Shown: piece by piece, positions 53,012 through 61,541 of the stretch
Numbering within the stretch: position 1 is the stretch's first letter
Layout: every line of letters begins with the position of its first letter
Source of the DNA: DATKQY01 sp035532475
GTDB taxonomy: Bacteria > Actinomycetota > Acidimicrobiia > Acidimicrobiales > Bog-793
Assembly (NCBI GenBank): GCA_035532475.1
Contig: DATKQY010000015.1
Location: 1 to 64,000 of the forward strand
Reading direction: 5' to 3'
Length of the DNA stretch: 64,000 nt
Program-made: the position numbers and the translations under genes
Notes under the pieces: generated by a model
Told to the model about the DNA's origin: nothing
The model's input: only the letters and a program-made list of their open reading frames with translations
Database searches by the model: none

Positions 53012-54435
53012 GCGGCTTCGACACGGTCGTCAAGCTCATCTACGTGGCGGCCGCAGCCTGCTTCGTCCTTGGCCTCCACCTCATGAACGCGCCGCCCACC
53101 GCGGACAAGGGCAACCGCCTCTCGGCGGCCGGGATGCTCGCGGCGGTCGCGGCGACGATCGCGCTCATCGCCAACGACAGCGCGATCACCGCCACGGGCT
53201 GGGTGGTGCTCCTCGTCGGTCTCCTGCTCGGGTCCGGCGCCGGGCTGTACATGGCACGCACGGTGAAGATGACCGCGATGCCCCAGCTCGTGAGCGTGTT
53301 CAACGCCGTCGGGGGCGGCGCGGCGGCCCTCGTGGCGGTCGCCGACTTCATCCGCCTCTCCGACTCGGTCGGCGCCGGGGCCATCACGCCGAGGGTGAAC
53401 ATCACCTCCGCCCTCGACGTGGCGATCGGCGCCGTGACCTTCGCCGGCTCGGTGGTCGCCGCCGGAAAGCTCCAGGGGCTGATCCCGGGCCGCCCGATCG
53501 TCTTCCGCGGGTCGCGGCCGCTGAACGCCCTGCTGGCGCTGGCGGTACTCGGCGGCGGCGTCTACCTGTGCGCCGGGCCGCACGACCTGTGGGCGCTGAT
53601 GCTCGTCCTCGCCGCGGCGCTCGTGTTCGGCGTGACCATGGTGCTCCCGATCGGCGGCGCCGACATGCCCGTCGTGATCTCCCTGTTGAACGCCTTCACT
53701 GGCACCGCGGTCGCGATGGCGGGCTTCGTCGTCGACAGCTCGGCGCTGATCATCGCCGGCGCGCTCGTCGGCGCCTCCGGCGGGATCCTCACCAAGCTGA
53801 TGGCCGACGCGATGAACCGCTCGCTGGCGAACATCATCGTCGGCGGCTTCGGCACCGGCGACTCCTCGGTCGCCGTGTCGGCCGAGGGCTTCGGTCAGAT
53901 CCGCGAGGTCTCGGCCGACGACGCGGCGATCCAGCTCGCCTACGCCAGCAAGGTGATCATCGTCCCCGGCTACGGCCTCGCCGCGGCCCAGGCCCAGCAC
54001 GCGGTCCGTGAGCTCGCCCAGGTGCTGGAGCAGCACGGCGTCGAGGTCTCCTACGCCATTCACCCCGTCGCCGGTCGGATGCCCGGGCACATGAACGTCC
54101 TGCTCGCCGAGGCCGACGTGCCGTACACCCAGCTGATCCCGATGGAGGAGATCAACCCCGAGTTCGACCGCACGGACGTCGCCCTCGTGATCGGGGCGAA
54201 CGACGTCACCAACCCGGCGGCGCGCCGGGCCGGGACGGCGATCTCCGGCATGCCGATCCTCGACGTCGACCACGCGAGGAGCGTGATCGTCATCAAGCGG
54301 TCGATGGGCCACGGCTATGCCGGGATCGACAACGAGCTCTACGCGGACGCCAAGACGAGCATGTTCTTCGCCGACGCGAAGGCGGGCCTCGCATCGCTCA
54401 CCTCCGCGGTGAAGGCGCTCGTCGGCAGCGGCTGA
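53008..54435 (+). CDS. pntB: Transhydrogenase beta subunit PntB
   Basis: Carries membrane helices and the NADP(H)-binding domain III. The 475-residue protein has about eight to nine helices in its first 270 residues (starting FDTVVKLIYVAAAACFVLGL), with the conserved TAMPQLVSVFNAVGGGAAAL and IGGADMPVVISLLNAFTGTA. The NADP domain follows: VIIVPGYGLAAAQAQHAVRE, SYAIHPVAGRMPGHMNVLLA, DVALVIGANDVTNPAAR and VIVIKRSMGHGYAGIDNELY. GTG 53008. A gap of only 12 bp separates it from the convergent ferritin-like gene. Confidence 0.96.
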   Translation: MSGFDTVVKLIYVAAAACFVLGLHLMNAPPTADKGNRLSAAGMLAAVAATIALIANDSAITATGWVVLLVGLLLGSGAGLYMARTVKMTAMPQLVSVFNAVGGGAAALVAVADFIRLSDSVGAGAITPRVNITSALDVAIGAVTFAGSVVAAGKLQGLIPGRPIVFRGSRPLNALLALAVLGGGVYLCAGPHDLWALMLVLAAALVFGVTMVLPIGGADMPVVISLLNAFTGTAVAMAGFVVDSSALIIAGALVGASGGILTKLMADAMNRSLANIIVGGFGTGDSSVAVSAEGFGQIREVSADDAAIQLAYASKVIIVPGYGLAAAQAQHAVRELAQVLEQHGVEVSYAIHPVAGRMPGHMNVLLAEADVPYTQLIPMEEINPEFDRTDVALVIGANDVTNPAARRAGTAISGMPILDVDHARSVIVIKRSMGHGYAGIDNELYADAKTSMFFADAKAGLASLTSAVKALVGSG

Positions 54436-54447
54436 GCGCCGGCGGCG

Positions 54448-54936
54448 TCAGGCGCCGAGCTCGAGCCCGCCCCGGGCGTGCGCCTCGACGAAATGGAGCA
54501 TCTCCACGTGCTTTTGCGTGTCGATCTCCATCAGCCGCACGATCAGCTGCCAGCGGGCGGCGCCGGGCACCAACGAGAGCGTGCGCGCCAGCGAGCGCAG
54601 CTCGGTGGCGTCCTCCCGCTCGACGGCGAGCAGGTGGCGGGTGGCCTGGAGCAGCTCGGGATCGCGGGCCGTCCGCGTCGACACCCCGGCGAGCGCCGCG
54701 CCCTGGGCGGCCTCGCGCCGCGCCAGGGCGTCGGCGATCTCGACGAGGCTGCGGTGGTGCCGGCGCTCGTCCTCGAGGATCATCTCCACCACGTAGCGCA
54801 CGCCGGGCTCCGCGACGTGATCGACGAGGTCCTCGTACGTCCCGATGGCCTCGTGCTCGGTCGCGAGGTGCCCTTCGAGGCGGGTCCGGAGCTCCTCCAG
54901 CAGCGGCAGTCGTTCGATCGACGACGCCTCGTCCAT
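54448..54936 (-). CDS. Ferritin-like/rubrerythrin-type helical protein
   Basis: The 162 residues form a predicted four-helix bundle. Iron-ligand-like residues are visible as E..H/E..E pairs: HLATEHEAIGTYEDLVDHVA in helix 1, VEMILEDERRHHRSLVEIAD in helix 2, LLAVEREDATELRSLARTLS in helix 3 and LMEIDTQKHVEMLHFVEAHA in helix 4. The EDERRHH and EIDTQKHVEM segments fit the second carboxylate/His positions of a di-iron site. ATG 54936 has GGAGGGA. A DosR-like site lies 60 bp upstream, which would make it oxygen- or redox-controlled; that is inference. Confidence 0.75.
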   Translation of the reverse strand: MDEASSIERLPLLEELRTRLEGHLATEHEAIGTYEDLVDHVAEPGVRYVVEMILEDERRHHRSLVEIADALARREAAQGAALAGVSTRTARDPELLQATRHLLAVEREDATELRSLARTLSLVPGAARWQLIVRLMEIDTQKHVEMLHFVEAHARGGLELGA

Positions 54937-54995
54937 GCCCGTCCCTCCTCTGGTTCCTCCGAGCGAAGGATGCCGCCGGTGGCGCGGACGGGCCA

Positions 54996-55009
54996 GTGCC
55001 GAAGGTCCC
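54996..55009 (-). promoter_or_regulatory. DosR-like site upstream of the ferritin-like gene
   Basis: The reverse strand reads GGGACCTTCGGCAC, 60 bp before the start codon. It agrees with GGGACTWWAGTCCC at 10 of 14 positions. The same 9-mer GGGACCTTC also occurs by chance elsewhere (for example in the dnaK ribosome site), so the call is weak. Confidence 0.3.
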
Positions 55010-55144
55010 TGCGGCGCCCGCGGCAGCGCGGCCGCAAGCCTCGGGGTTTTGCCCTGGCGCACAAGAGCCTGCTCGGTCGGGTGTGCGGTTTGGTCGTCCG
55101 GGGCACCGGGTAACTGACCGCGCAGACTGACGAGGAGGCACCCA

Positions 55145-55414
55145 ATGGCGACGAAGCGTCAGGTGCAGGCGGCACGCCGCAACGTGCGGCTGGCATTGGC
55201 CGCCGCCCGGAGAGAGCGGATGCTGGCGAGCATGACGGCGCCGGCGTTCGCGTTCGCGGGTGATGACGCCGCCATGTCCGCGGCCAGCGGGCGGTTCGAG
55301 ATCCCGGCGACGCCGAGCCGGGCCGAGCTGTACGAGGAGGCCCAGCGCCAGGAGCTGCCGGGGCGCTCGAGGATGGACCGCGAGCAGCTCGCCCGCGCGC
55401 TCAGGCGGACCTGA
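55145..55414 (+). CDS. Small basic protein with Rho_N/SAP-like C-terminus
   Basis: The 89-residue protein has a very basic helical N-terminus (MATKRQVQAARRNVRLALAA, RRERMLASM), a linker and a C-terminal helix-extended-helix motif TPSRAELYEEAQRQELPGRS plus RMDREQLARALRRT. The latter resembles Rho N-terminal-like / SAP-type nucleic-acid-binding modules found in many short actinobacterial proteins. GAGGAGG precedes ATG 55145. It diverges from the ferritin-like gene. Role unknown; binding to DNA or RNA is inferred. Confidence 0.75.
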   Translation: MATKRQVQAARRNVRLALAAARRERMLASMTAPAFAFAGDDAAMSAASGRFEIPATPSRAELYEEAQRQELPGRSRMDREQLARALRRT

Positions 55415-55564
55415 GCCACCGTTACGACGGGCGACCCGGGGGGCGGACGTGGTCCGCTGCCGGCCCGGTCGCTCACGCGGCATGACGCTCCGCACCGCCG
55501 AACCGCTGCCCTGACGAACCGTGCTCCGCCCGGCCGGTGAGTCTCGCCTGCCGGTAGGCCCGAT

Positions 55565-55611
55565 CTAGTCGCGCTCCCCGGGCTCGGGGTTCCCGAACAC
55601 GCCGCGACTAG
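55565..55611 (+). repeat. 9-bp inverted repeat upstream of the EamA gene
   Basis: CTAGTCGCG (55565-55573) and CGCGACTAG (55603-55611) are exact complements enclosing 29 nt, within which CCCC and GGGG arms can pair again. It lies about 50 bp before the EamA start. It could be a leader hairpin or operator; nothing else in the 245-bp gap is recognised. Confidence 0.4.
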
Positions 55612-55659
55612 GTTGGGCGCGGTCCTCAACGGGGAGGCGAAGGGCGGAGCGGGGGAAGG

Positions 55660-56598
55660 ATGACACGGCGAGCGTGGCTGCTCTTCGCGGCCCTCGGCGT
55701 CATCTGGGGCCTGCCGTACCTGCTGATCAAGGTGTCGGTGCGGGACTTCTCGCCGCCCTTCCTCGTGCTGGTGCGCACCGGGGCCGCCGCGCTGCTGATC
55801 GTGCCGATCGCGCTCGTCAGGGGCCAGATCGCGCCCGTCCTGCGCCGCTGGCGCCCGCTCGTCGCCTACACGGTCGTCGAGCTGGCGGTGCCCTGGGTGT
55901 TGTTGGCGACCGCCGAGCAGCACCTATCGAGCTCGCTCTCCGGGCTGCTGATCGCCGCGGTGCCGATCGTCGGCGCGGTGCTCGCCCGCACGACCGGGGC
56001 GCGCGAACGGCTCGGCAGGACCCGCCTCGCCGGGCTGGCCCTCGGCCTCGGAGGGGTCGCGGCGCTGGTCGGGCTCGACGTGAACGGCTCCGACACGCTC
56101 TCGGTGCTCGAGATCGGCGTGGTCGTTCTCGGCTACGCCCTCGGCCCGTGGATCTTCGCCCACCACCTGGCAAATCTGCCCGACCTGGGGATCGTCGCCA
56201 GCTCGCTCGCCCTGTGCGCGCTCCTCTACCTGCCGGCGGTGCTCGTCGCGCCACAGCGCTGGCCGAACGGGCGGGAGATCGCGGCGGTGGCGACACTCGT
56301 GGTCGTCTGCACGGCGTTCGCCTTCCTCATCTTCTTCGCGCTCATCACCGCGACGGGTCCGGCGCGCGCCACGGTCATCACCTACATCAACCCGGCGGTC
56401 GCGGTGATCCTCGGCGTCGCCTTCCTCGGCGAGCGGTTCACCGTCGGCACCGGTGCCGGCTTCGCGCTGATCCTCGCCGGCTCCTACCTGTCGACCCGCC
56501 CGCCCGTCCCGGGCGAGCCGCATGCGCCCGCGACCGTCGAGGGCGCGCTCGCCGGCCACGACCAGGAGTGGCCGGTCCCGCCCGTGGCCGAGCCCTGA
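55660..56598 (+). CDS. EamA-family (DMT) transporter
   Basis: Drug/metabolite exporter-type membrane protein with two EamA repeats. The 312 residues have about ten helices, from AWLLFAALGVIWGLPYLLIK, with the conserved ELAVPWVLLATAEQHLSSSL, SGLLIAAVPIVGAVLA, and TGPARATVITYINPAVAVIL followed by GVAFLGERFTVGTGAGFALI in the second repeat. The hydrophilic tail after LAGSYLSTRP is short. AAGG precedes ATG 55660. Substrate unknown. Confidence 0.92.
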   Translation: MTRRAWLLFAALGVIWGLPYLLIKVSVRDFSPPFLVLVRTGAAALLIVPIALVRGQIAPVLRRWRPLVAYTVVELAVPWVLLATAEQHLSSSLSGLLIAAVPIVGAVLARTTGARERLGRTRLAGLALGLGGVAALVGLDVNGSDTLSVLEIGVVVLGYALGPWIFAHHLANLPDLGIVASSLALCALLYLPAVLVAPQRWPNGREIAAVATLVVVCTAFAFLIFFALITATGPARATVITYINPAVAVILGVAFLGERFTVGTGAGFALILAGSYLSTRPPVPGEPHAPATVEGALAGHDQEWPVPPVAEP

Positions 56599-56616
56599 GT
56601 CTCCGATGGCGGCCGC

Positions 56617-57777
56617 TCAGGCGGCCGGCACCGGCAGCGGCGCCGGCGGGCCGGTGTAGCGCGCCGAGGGCCGGATGAGGCGGTTGTGGGCCACCTGCTC
56701 GGCGACGTGGGCCGTCCAGCCGATCGCCCGGCTGCAGGCGAAGGTCGGGGTGAACAGCTCCCGCGCGATGCCGCAGCGCTCCATCACCACCCCGGCGTAG
56801 AACTCGACGTTGGCGTGGAGCCCGCGCCCGGGCTTCAGCTCGCGGAGCACCTCGACGACGCTGCGCTCGACCCGCTCGGCGAAGCCGACCAGGTCCCCGC
56901 CGAGGCCGCGGGCGACGTCGCGAAGGAACAGCGAGCGCGGGTCGTCGCCCTTGTAGACGCGGTGGCCGAAGCCCATGATGCGCTCGCCGTTGAGCACCGC
57001 CTCGCGGACGACGGCTTCGGTCCGCTCGGGCGTGCCGATCCTGTCGAGCATCGCGAGCGCCCGGCTCGGCGCCCCGCCGTGGAGTGGCCCGGAGAGCGCT
57101 CCCAGCGCGGCGCAGACGCACGCCGCGAGATCGGCGCCGGTGGAGCCGGCGACCCGGGCGGTGAAGGTCGAGGCGTTGAGGCCGTGGTCGAGCGTGAGGA
57201 TCAGGTACTGCTCGACGGCCCGGACCTCCTCGGCCGGCGCCTCGGCGCCCCGCAGCATCCAGAGGTAGTTGCCGGCCAGGCCGAGGTCGTGCCGCACCTC
57301 GACGGGGCCGAGGCCCTGACGTGTCCGGAAGGCGCTGGCGAGCACCGTCGGGACGAGCGCGCACAGCTCGAGCGACTGCTCGCGCAGCTCCGCGGCGGCC
57401 AGGTCGTGCGTCGGGCGCCAGCCGAGCTCGGCGCCGAGGAGCGACACGGCGCTCCGCAGGACGTCGAGCGTCGGACCGCGGCGCGCCACCTCAGGGAGCA
57501 GCCGGGCGAGCGCCGGCGGCAGGTCCCGCAGGGCCGCGCTGCGCTCGGCGAACTCGGCTGACTCGGCCCGGCCCGGCAGCTCGCCGTCGACGAGCAGGCA
57601 CCAGACGTCCTCCAGGCTGCGCGCGGCCGCCAGCTCGAGCGCCGGGTAGCCCCGGTAGTGGAAGAAGCCCTCCGCACCACGGACGTCGCCGATCTCGGTC
57701 TCAGCGACGACGACGCCCTCGAGGCCGGCAGGTGCCACCACTGCCGCCCCGGTCTCGTGGGTCACGCGCATGGCCAC
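56617..57777 (-). CDS. gltA: Citrate synthase / methylcitrate synthase
   Basis: Condenses acetyl-CoA (or propionyl-CoA) with oxaloacetate. The 386-residue protein has the first active-site region LTLDHGLNASTFTARVAGST, SGPLHGGAPSRALAML with a catalytic His, GFGHRVYKGDDPRSLFLRDV with a second His, and the C-terminal LFTPTFACSRAIGWTAHVAE plus RLIRPSARYTGP. Where many synthases have Asp in NxDFY, this reads ANVEFYAGVV, with Glu. It diverges from a second citrate synthase-family gene, spacing 98 bp. Whether citrate or methylcitrate is made cannot be told. Confidence 0.9.
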   Translation of the reverse strand: MAMRVTHETGAAVVAPAGLEGVVVAETEIGDVRGAEGFFHYRGYPALELAAARSLEDVWCLLVDGELPGRAESAEFAERSAALRDLPPALARLLPEVARRGPTLDVLRSAVSLLGAELGWRPTHDLAAAELREQSLELCALVPTVLASAFRTRQGLGPVEVRHDLGLAGNYLWMLRGAEAPAEEVRAVEQYLILTLDHGLNASTFTARVAGSTGADLAACVCAALGALSGPLHGGAPSRALAMLDRIGTPERTEAVVREAVLNGERIMGFGHRVYKGDDPRSLFLRDVARGLGGDLVGFAERVERSVVEVLRELKPGRGLHANVEFYAGVVMERCGIARELFTPTFACSRAIGWTAHVAEQVAHNRLIRPSARYTGPPAPLPVPAA

Positions 57778-57836
57778 TCCTCCCGTGGCCCCCCGGGCCG
57801 CTCGCCGGGCCCCATCATGCGCTCGGCAGGCTGCAG

Positions 57837-57866
57837 TTGTAAATGTTGATCAAGTCAATGTATTAG
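57837..57866 (+). promoter_or_regulatory. Promoter of the HTH-citrate synthase gene with candidate operator
   Basis: TTGTAA (57837-57842), an 18-nt spacer and TATTAG (57861-57866) fit a promoter, with 9 nt to the ATG. The spacer contains TTGATCAAGTCAA (57846-57858), in which TTGA and TCAA repeat as small dyads. It stands out as AT-rich and could be the site of the gene's own HTH. Confidence 0.45.
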
Positions 57867-57875
57867 GCTCTGCTG

Positions 57876-59090
57876 ATGCGCATGCTGGACAGCGAGGAGG
57901 CGGCGCGGCGCCTCGGTGTGAAGCTGGCGACGCTCTACGCCTACGTGAGCAGGGGACTCATCTCCTCGGAGCGCTCGCCCGACGGCCGGCGGAGCCTGTT
58001 CGCCGCCGACGACGTGGAGCGGCTCGCCCGGCGCGCCCGGGGCGCCAAACAGGTCGAGACGCGCCTCGCGACCGTGACGACCTCGGTGACCCAGCTGCGC
58101 GAGGACGGCCCCGCCTACCGCGGCGTGCCGGCGACCAGCCTCGTGGCCAGCGCGACCTTCGAGGAGGTCGCCGAGCTCCTCTGGGCGGCGGGTGCCGGCT
58201 CGTGGGACGCCGACCCGGGGGTCGCACGTGTGCTGGCCGGCCCGCTCGGCGCCGCCACCTCGGCGCACGACCGCATCCGCCTCGCCGTGGTCCTCGCCTC
58301 GGCGCACGACCCGGTCCGCGCCGATCTGCGGCCCGAGGCAGTCGCCCGGGCCGCCCGCCGCACCGTCGCGACGGTCGTCGACGCCCTGGCGGGCCCGGCG
58401 CCCGAGCCCGACGCCACCCTCGCCGGCCGCCCGGCGCCAAGAGCCGCGCCGGCCGGCGCACCGGGTGGCACGATCGCCGAGCGCCTCGCCAGGCGTCGCG
58501 CGCCGGAGGCGCCGCTGCATCTCACCCGGGCCATCAACGCGATCCTCGTCCTCCTCGCCGACCACGAGCTCGCCACCTCCACCTTGGCGGTACGGATCGC
58601 GGCCTCGACCCGGGCCGACTGTTACGACGCCCTCCTCGCCGGGCTCGGCACGATCGCCGGTCCGCTGCACGGCGCAGCGGGCGACGTCGCCCGCCGGCTG
58701 CTCGACGAGGCCGACGTGGTCGGTGTCGACCGGGCCCTCGATGAGACGCTGCGCCGGCAGGGGGCGGTGCCGGGCTTCGGCCACCCCGCCTACGAGCACG
58801 GCGACCCCCGTTTCGTCGCGCTCCGGCCCTATGCCGAGGCCCTTGCGAACGAGCGGCAACGCGAGGTCCTGGACGGCGTCGTCGACCGGGCGGCGGCGCA
58901 GGGTTTGCCTCCCCCGAACGTCGATCTCGCGATCGCGGCGGTGGCACGCGCGGCGGGGCTCGTCGCCGACGCCGCGCAGACGCTCTTCACCGTGGCGCGC
59001 CTGGCCGGATGGGTCGCGCACTACCTCGAGGAGCTCCAGGAGCGCCCGTTGCGCTTCCGGGCCCGCGCCGTCTACGCGTTCCGGCCGTGA
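57876..59090 (+). CDS. Citrate synthase-family protein with N-terminal helix-turn-helix
   Basis: The 404-residue protein starts with a MerR/excisionase-type HTH: MLDSEEAARRLGVKLATLYA, then YVSRGLISSERSPDGRRSLF. A citrate synthase-like domain follows from about residue 75. Active-site regions are recognisable but altered: LLADHELATSTLAVRIAAST, IAGPLHGAAGDVARRLLDEA with His, PGFGHPAYEHGDPRF with His, and LPPPNVDLAIAAVARAAG with Asp at the catalytic position. An Ala/Pro-rich insertion (about 180-205) breaks the fold. Such fusions exist in other actinobacteria; whether the domain is catalytic or senses a metabolite is unknown. Confidence 0.88.
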   Translation: MRMLDSEEAARRLGVKLATLYAYVSRGLISSERSPDGRRSLFAADDVERLARRARGAKQVETRLATVTTSVTQLREDGPAYRGVPATSLVASATFEEVAELLWAAGAGSWDADPGVARVLAGPLGAATSAHDRIRLAVVLASAHDPVRADLRPEAVARAARRTVATVVDALAGPAPEPDATLAGRPAPRAAPAGAPGGTIAERLARRRAPEAPLHLTRAINAILVLLADHELATSTLAVRIAASTRADCYDALLAGLGTIAGPLHGAAGDVARRLLDEADVVGVDRALDETLRRQGAVPGFGHPAYEHGDPRFVALRPYAEALANERQREVLDGVVDRAAAQGLPPPNVDLAIAAVARAAGLVADAAQTLFTVARLAGWVAHYLEELQERPLRFRARAVYAFRP

Positions 59091-59317
59091 TGCGCAGGGC
59101 GTGGATGGGAGATCACTAAATCGCAGAAAACATCACGAGATATGGCCTCCTCGCGCGACGCCGCGGAGGTTCGCGGAGGGTGCCGCCGTAAGGGCGGCGC
59201 GACCAGAGCCATTGGTACCTCCCGTGCTGTCGACCAACGAGACGATCTCCTCGCGCTGTGCCCTGCCCACAGCGGCCGCCGGCGCGCCCGGCGTCCACTG
59301 ATCGACGGAGCTTCCAG

Positions 59318-60345
59318 ATGTCGCCGTCGCCGACGCTCGCAGGGATCGAGTTCCGACCACCGCCGGCGCCCCGGCCCACTCCGGCCTGGCTGTGGCCCGT
59401 CTACGGCGTGCTGGCGGCGCTGCTCGTCGCCGCGAGCGAGATGAGCACGAAGGCGACCGGCCATGCATCGCCCTCATGCCCGCGCACGCCAGTGAGTACG
59501 CGGGCCTGCTGGGCTGCGCCAACGTCGCGAAGTACCGCGCCAAGCTCCGCCACGTCCCCTTCGAGCTCTACGACGAGCACCTCGACGACGACGGCAACCT
59601 GCTGCGCCTCGTCGAGGAGCTGCGGGCCGCCGCCGAGGAGAACCATTTCGAGCCGCACCACCAGCCGCAGCTCGACCTGCGCGACGGGCGCGTCTCGGCG
59701 GTCGAGGCACTGCTCCGCCGGCCGCACCCGAGGCTCGGCTTCGTCCCGCCGCTGCGTTTCCTGCCGCTCGCCGAGGAGGCTGGGCTCATGCCGTCCTTGA
59801 CGGCGCGTCGGCGCAGTGCGCCAGATGGAGCGAGGCGGGGCAGGTGCTCGCCGTCTCGGTCAACGTCTCGGCGACGAACCTCCTCGATGAGGGGTTCACC
59901 GGCCTCATCGGGGGCGCCCTCGCCCGATACGGCCTCCCCGCCGAGGCGCTCGTCCGCGAGATCGCCGAGACCTGCATCATCTCGGACCACGAGCGCTCGC
60001 GCCGGGTCATCGAGGAGCTGCGGGACCTCGGTGTCGTGATGTCGGTCGACGACTTCGGCGCCGGCTTCACCTCGCTCGCCTCCCTGAGCGACCTCGCCGT
60101 CGGCGAGCTGAAGCTCGACCGCACCTTCATCGCCGGCCCCGGCATCGCCGAGCGGGGCCGCGACCTCGGTCTCGTCCGTTCGACGATCGAGCTCGGCCAC
60201 GCACTCGGCCTGCGCGTCGTGGCCGAGGGCATCGAGGACCGCGAGACGCTCGAGCTCTGACCGAGCTCGGCTGCGACGTCGCGCAGGGCGACTTCCTCAG
60301 CAGGCCGAAGCCGGCGCACGAGCTCGCCTTCCAGCCGCGCGGCGC
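59318..60345 (+). pseudogene. Remains of a membrane GGDEF-EAL gene
   Basis: Pieces in three frames align in order with a GGDEF-EAL protein. An N-terminal piece (59318-59455) ends in a membrane helix, WLWPVYGVLAALLVAAS. Almost the whole GGDEF domain is missing; only its last helix remains (GCANVAKYRAKLR). EAL parts follow: HHQPQLDLRDG, VEALLRRP, then (after a shift near 59793) VSVNVSATNLLDEGF, SVDDFGAGFTSLASL and VVAEGIEDRETLEL. After another shift at about 60257 comes ELGCDVAQGDFLSRP. The end is approximate. The 227-bp space before it holds no gene. Confidence 0.75.
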
Positions 60346-60443
60346 CGGAGTGCCCGTCGCGGCCAGCTCCTCGGCGGTCTCGTCACCGCACTGCCGAGCG
60401 GGCCCGGCGCGGGACGCGCTCGCGGCCCGCTCGGGAGCGCGCG

Positions 60444-60842
60444 TCAGGCGTCCGGGCCCGGGGCGGCCTCGAAGCGCCGGCGGCGCAGGACCTCGCAGAC
60501 CGAGATGTCGTACTCGGAGTAGAAGCGGCGCTGGCCGGCCAGCTGGGCGCGCCGGTGCTCTGGGTGGTCACGCCAGGCGCGCTGGTGCTCGAGCGAGTCG
60601 AAGACGACGATCGTCACCCGCTCGCCGTCGTCGGCGGCGAAGGACTTGACCTCGACGAGGCCGGGCATCGTCCGGGCGAGCCGCTCCATCTCGGCGGCGA
60701 CCGACTCGTACGCCTCGCGCGACTCCGGCCGCAGCCTCGAACGGAAGATCGTGACGACCCGCCCCTTCCCGCCGTCGCCGCCGGCACCGGAAGCCCGGTC
60801 ACCGGTGGCGGTCCTCGCAGCCTGCCGCTCGCGCTCGTCCAT
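60444..60842 (-). CDS. ABM-domain (antibiotic biosynthesis monooxygenase-like) protein
   Basis: The 132-residue protein has a disordered head of about 27 residues and a ferredoxin-like ABM fold: VVTIFRSRLRPESREAYESV, EMERLARTMPGLVEVKSFAA, ERVTIVVFDSLEHQRAWRDH, then HRRAQLAGQRRFYSEYDISV. Relatives include small heme or quinone monooxygenases and many proteins of unknown function. The GAGGAG next to ATG 60842 is very close, so an internal start is possible. It follows padR by 56 bp on the same strand. Confidence 0.82.
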   Translation of the reverse strand: MDERERQAARTATGDRASGAGGDGGKGRVVTIFRSRLRPESREAYESVAAEMERLARTMPGLVEVKSFAADDGERVTIVVFDSLEHQRAWRDHPEHRRAQLAGQRRFYSEYDISVCEVLRRRRFEAAPGPDA

Positions 60843-60898
60843 CTCCTCGTGCTAGCAGTCCCGCCGGCCGGGCGTCGCCCGGCGGCGGGCGCTCGGGC

Positions 60899-61492
60899 TC
60901 AGGTCTCGCGGGCGAGCAGCGCGTAGAGGCGCCGGCGCGTCTCGGCGAGGATGGTCTCCGCCTCGGCCTGCTGCTCCGGCGAGCCGGCCCGTGCGATCTG
61001 GCCGACCGCGGCGAACAGCTGGACGAAGGCGTCGCGCAGCCGGAACGCCGACGGGTCGAGGTCGGCGGTGACCTCCTCCCAGGGGGCCGCTCGCTTGGAC
61101 TGCTCGGCGGCGGCGGCCCGCCCCTCGTCGGTCAGCGAGAAGCTCCGCTTGCCCCGGTCCTCCTCGTGGGTGACCATGCCCTCGTCCTCGAGCAGCTGGA
61201 GCGTCGGGTAGACCGAGCCCGGGCTCGGCCGCCACACGCCCCCCGTCCGCTCGACCAGCTCCTGGATGATCTCGTAGCCGTGCATCGGCCGCTCGGAGAG
61301 CAGCGCCAGGATGGCGGCCCGCACGTCGCCGCGCCGGGCACGGCCGCCGTGGCCGGACGGCCCGCGGAACGGCCCGCCGAAGGGCGGCCCGAACCACGGC
61401 CCGAAGCCGAACCGCCCCCCGTGCCTCGCGTGGCCCGGGCCTTCCTCGGAGAAGTGGCCGCCACCGTGACGGTGTCCTGATAGAGGGTGCAT
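60899..61492 (-). CDS. PadR-family transcriptional regulator
   Basis: The 197-residue protein has a His/Gly/Phe-rich head of about 55 residues (MHPLSGHRHGGGHFSEEGPG, FGFGPWFGPPFGGPFRGP), then the PadR winged helix: RGDVRAAILALLSERPMHGY, EIIQELVERTGGVWRPSPGS, VYPTLQLLEDEGMVTHEEDR and KRSFSLTDEGRAAAAEQS. A C-terminal helical region completes the dimer. The GPWFGPPFGGPF head is common in actinobacterial PadR proteins; the histidines might bind metal, but this is untested. AAGGGAG precedes ATG 61492. A palindromic site lies 50 bp upstream. Confidence 0.92.
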   Translation of the reverse strand: MHPLSGHRHGGGHFSEEGPGHARHGGRFGFGPWFGPPFGGPFRGPSGHGGRARRGDVRAAILALLSERPMHGYEIIQELVERTGGVWRPSPGSVYPTLQLLEDEGMVTHEEDRGKRSFSLTDEGRAAAAEQSKRAAPWEEVTADLDPSAFRLRDAFVQLFAAVGQIARAGSPEQQAEAETILAETRRRLYALLARET

Positions 61493-61541
61493 CGTGCGCT
61501 CCCTTCGTGCCGGCGGACCTCCCGCCGTGCCCACGCGAAGC

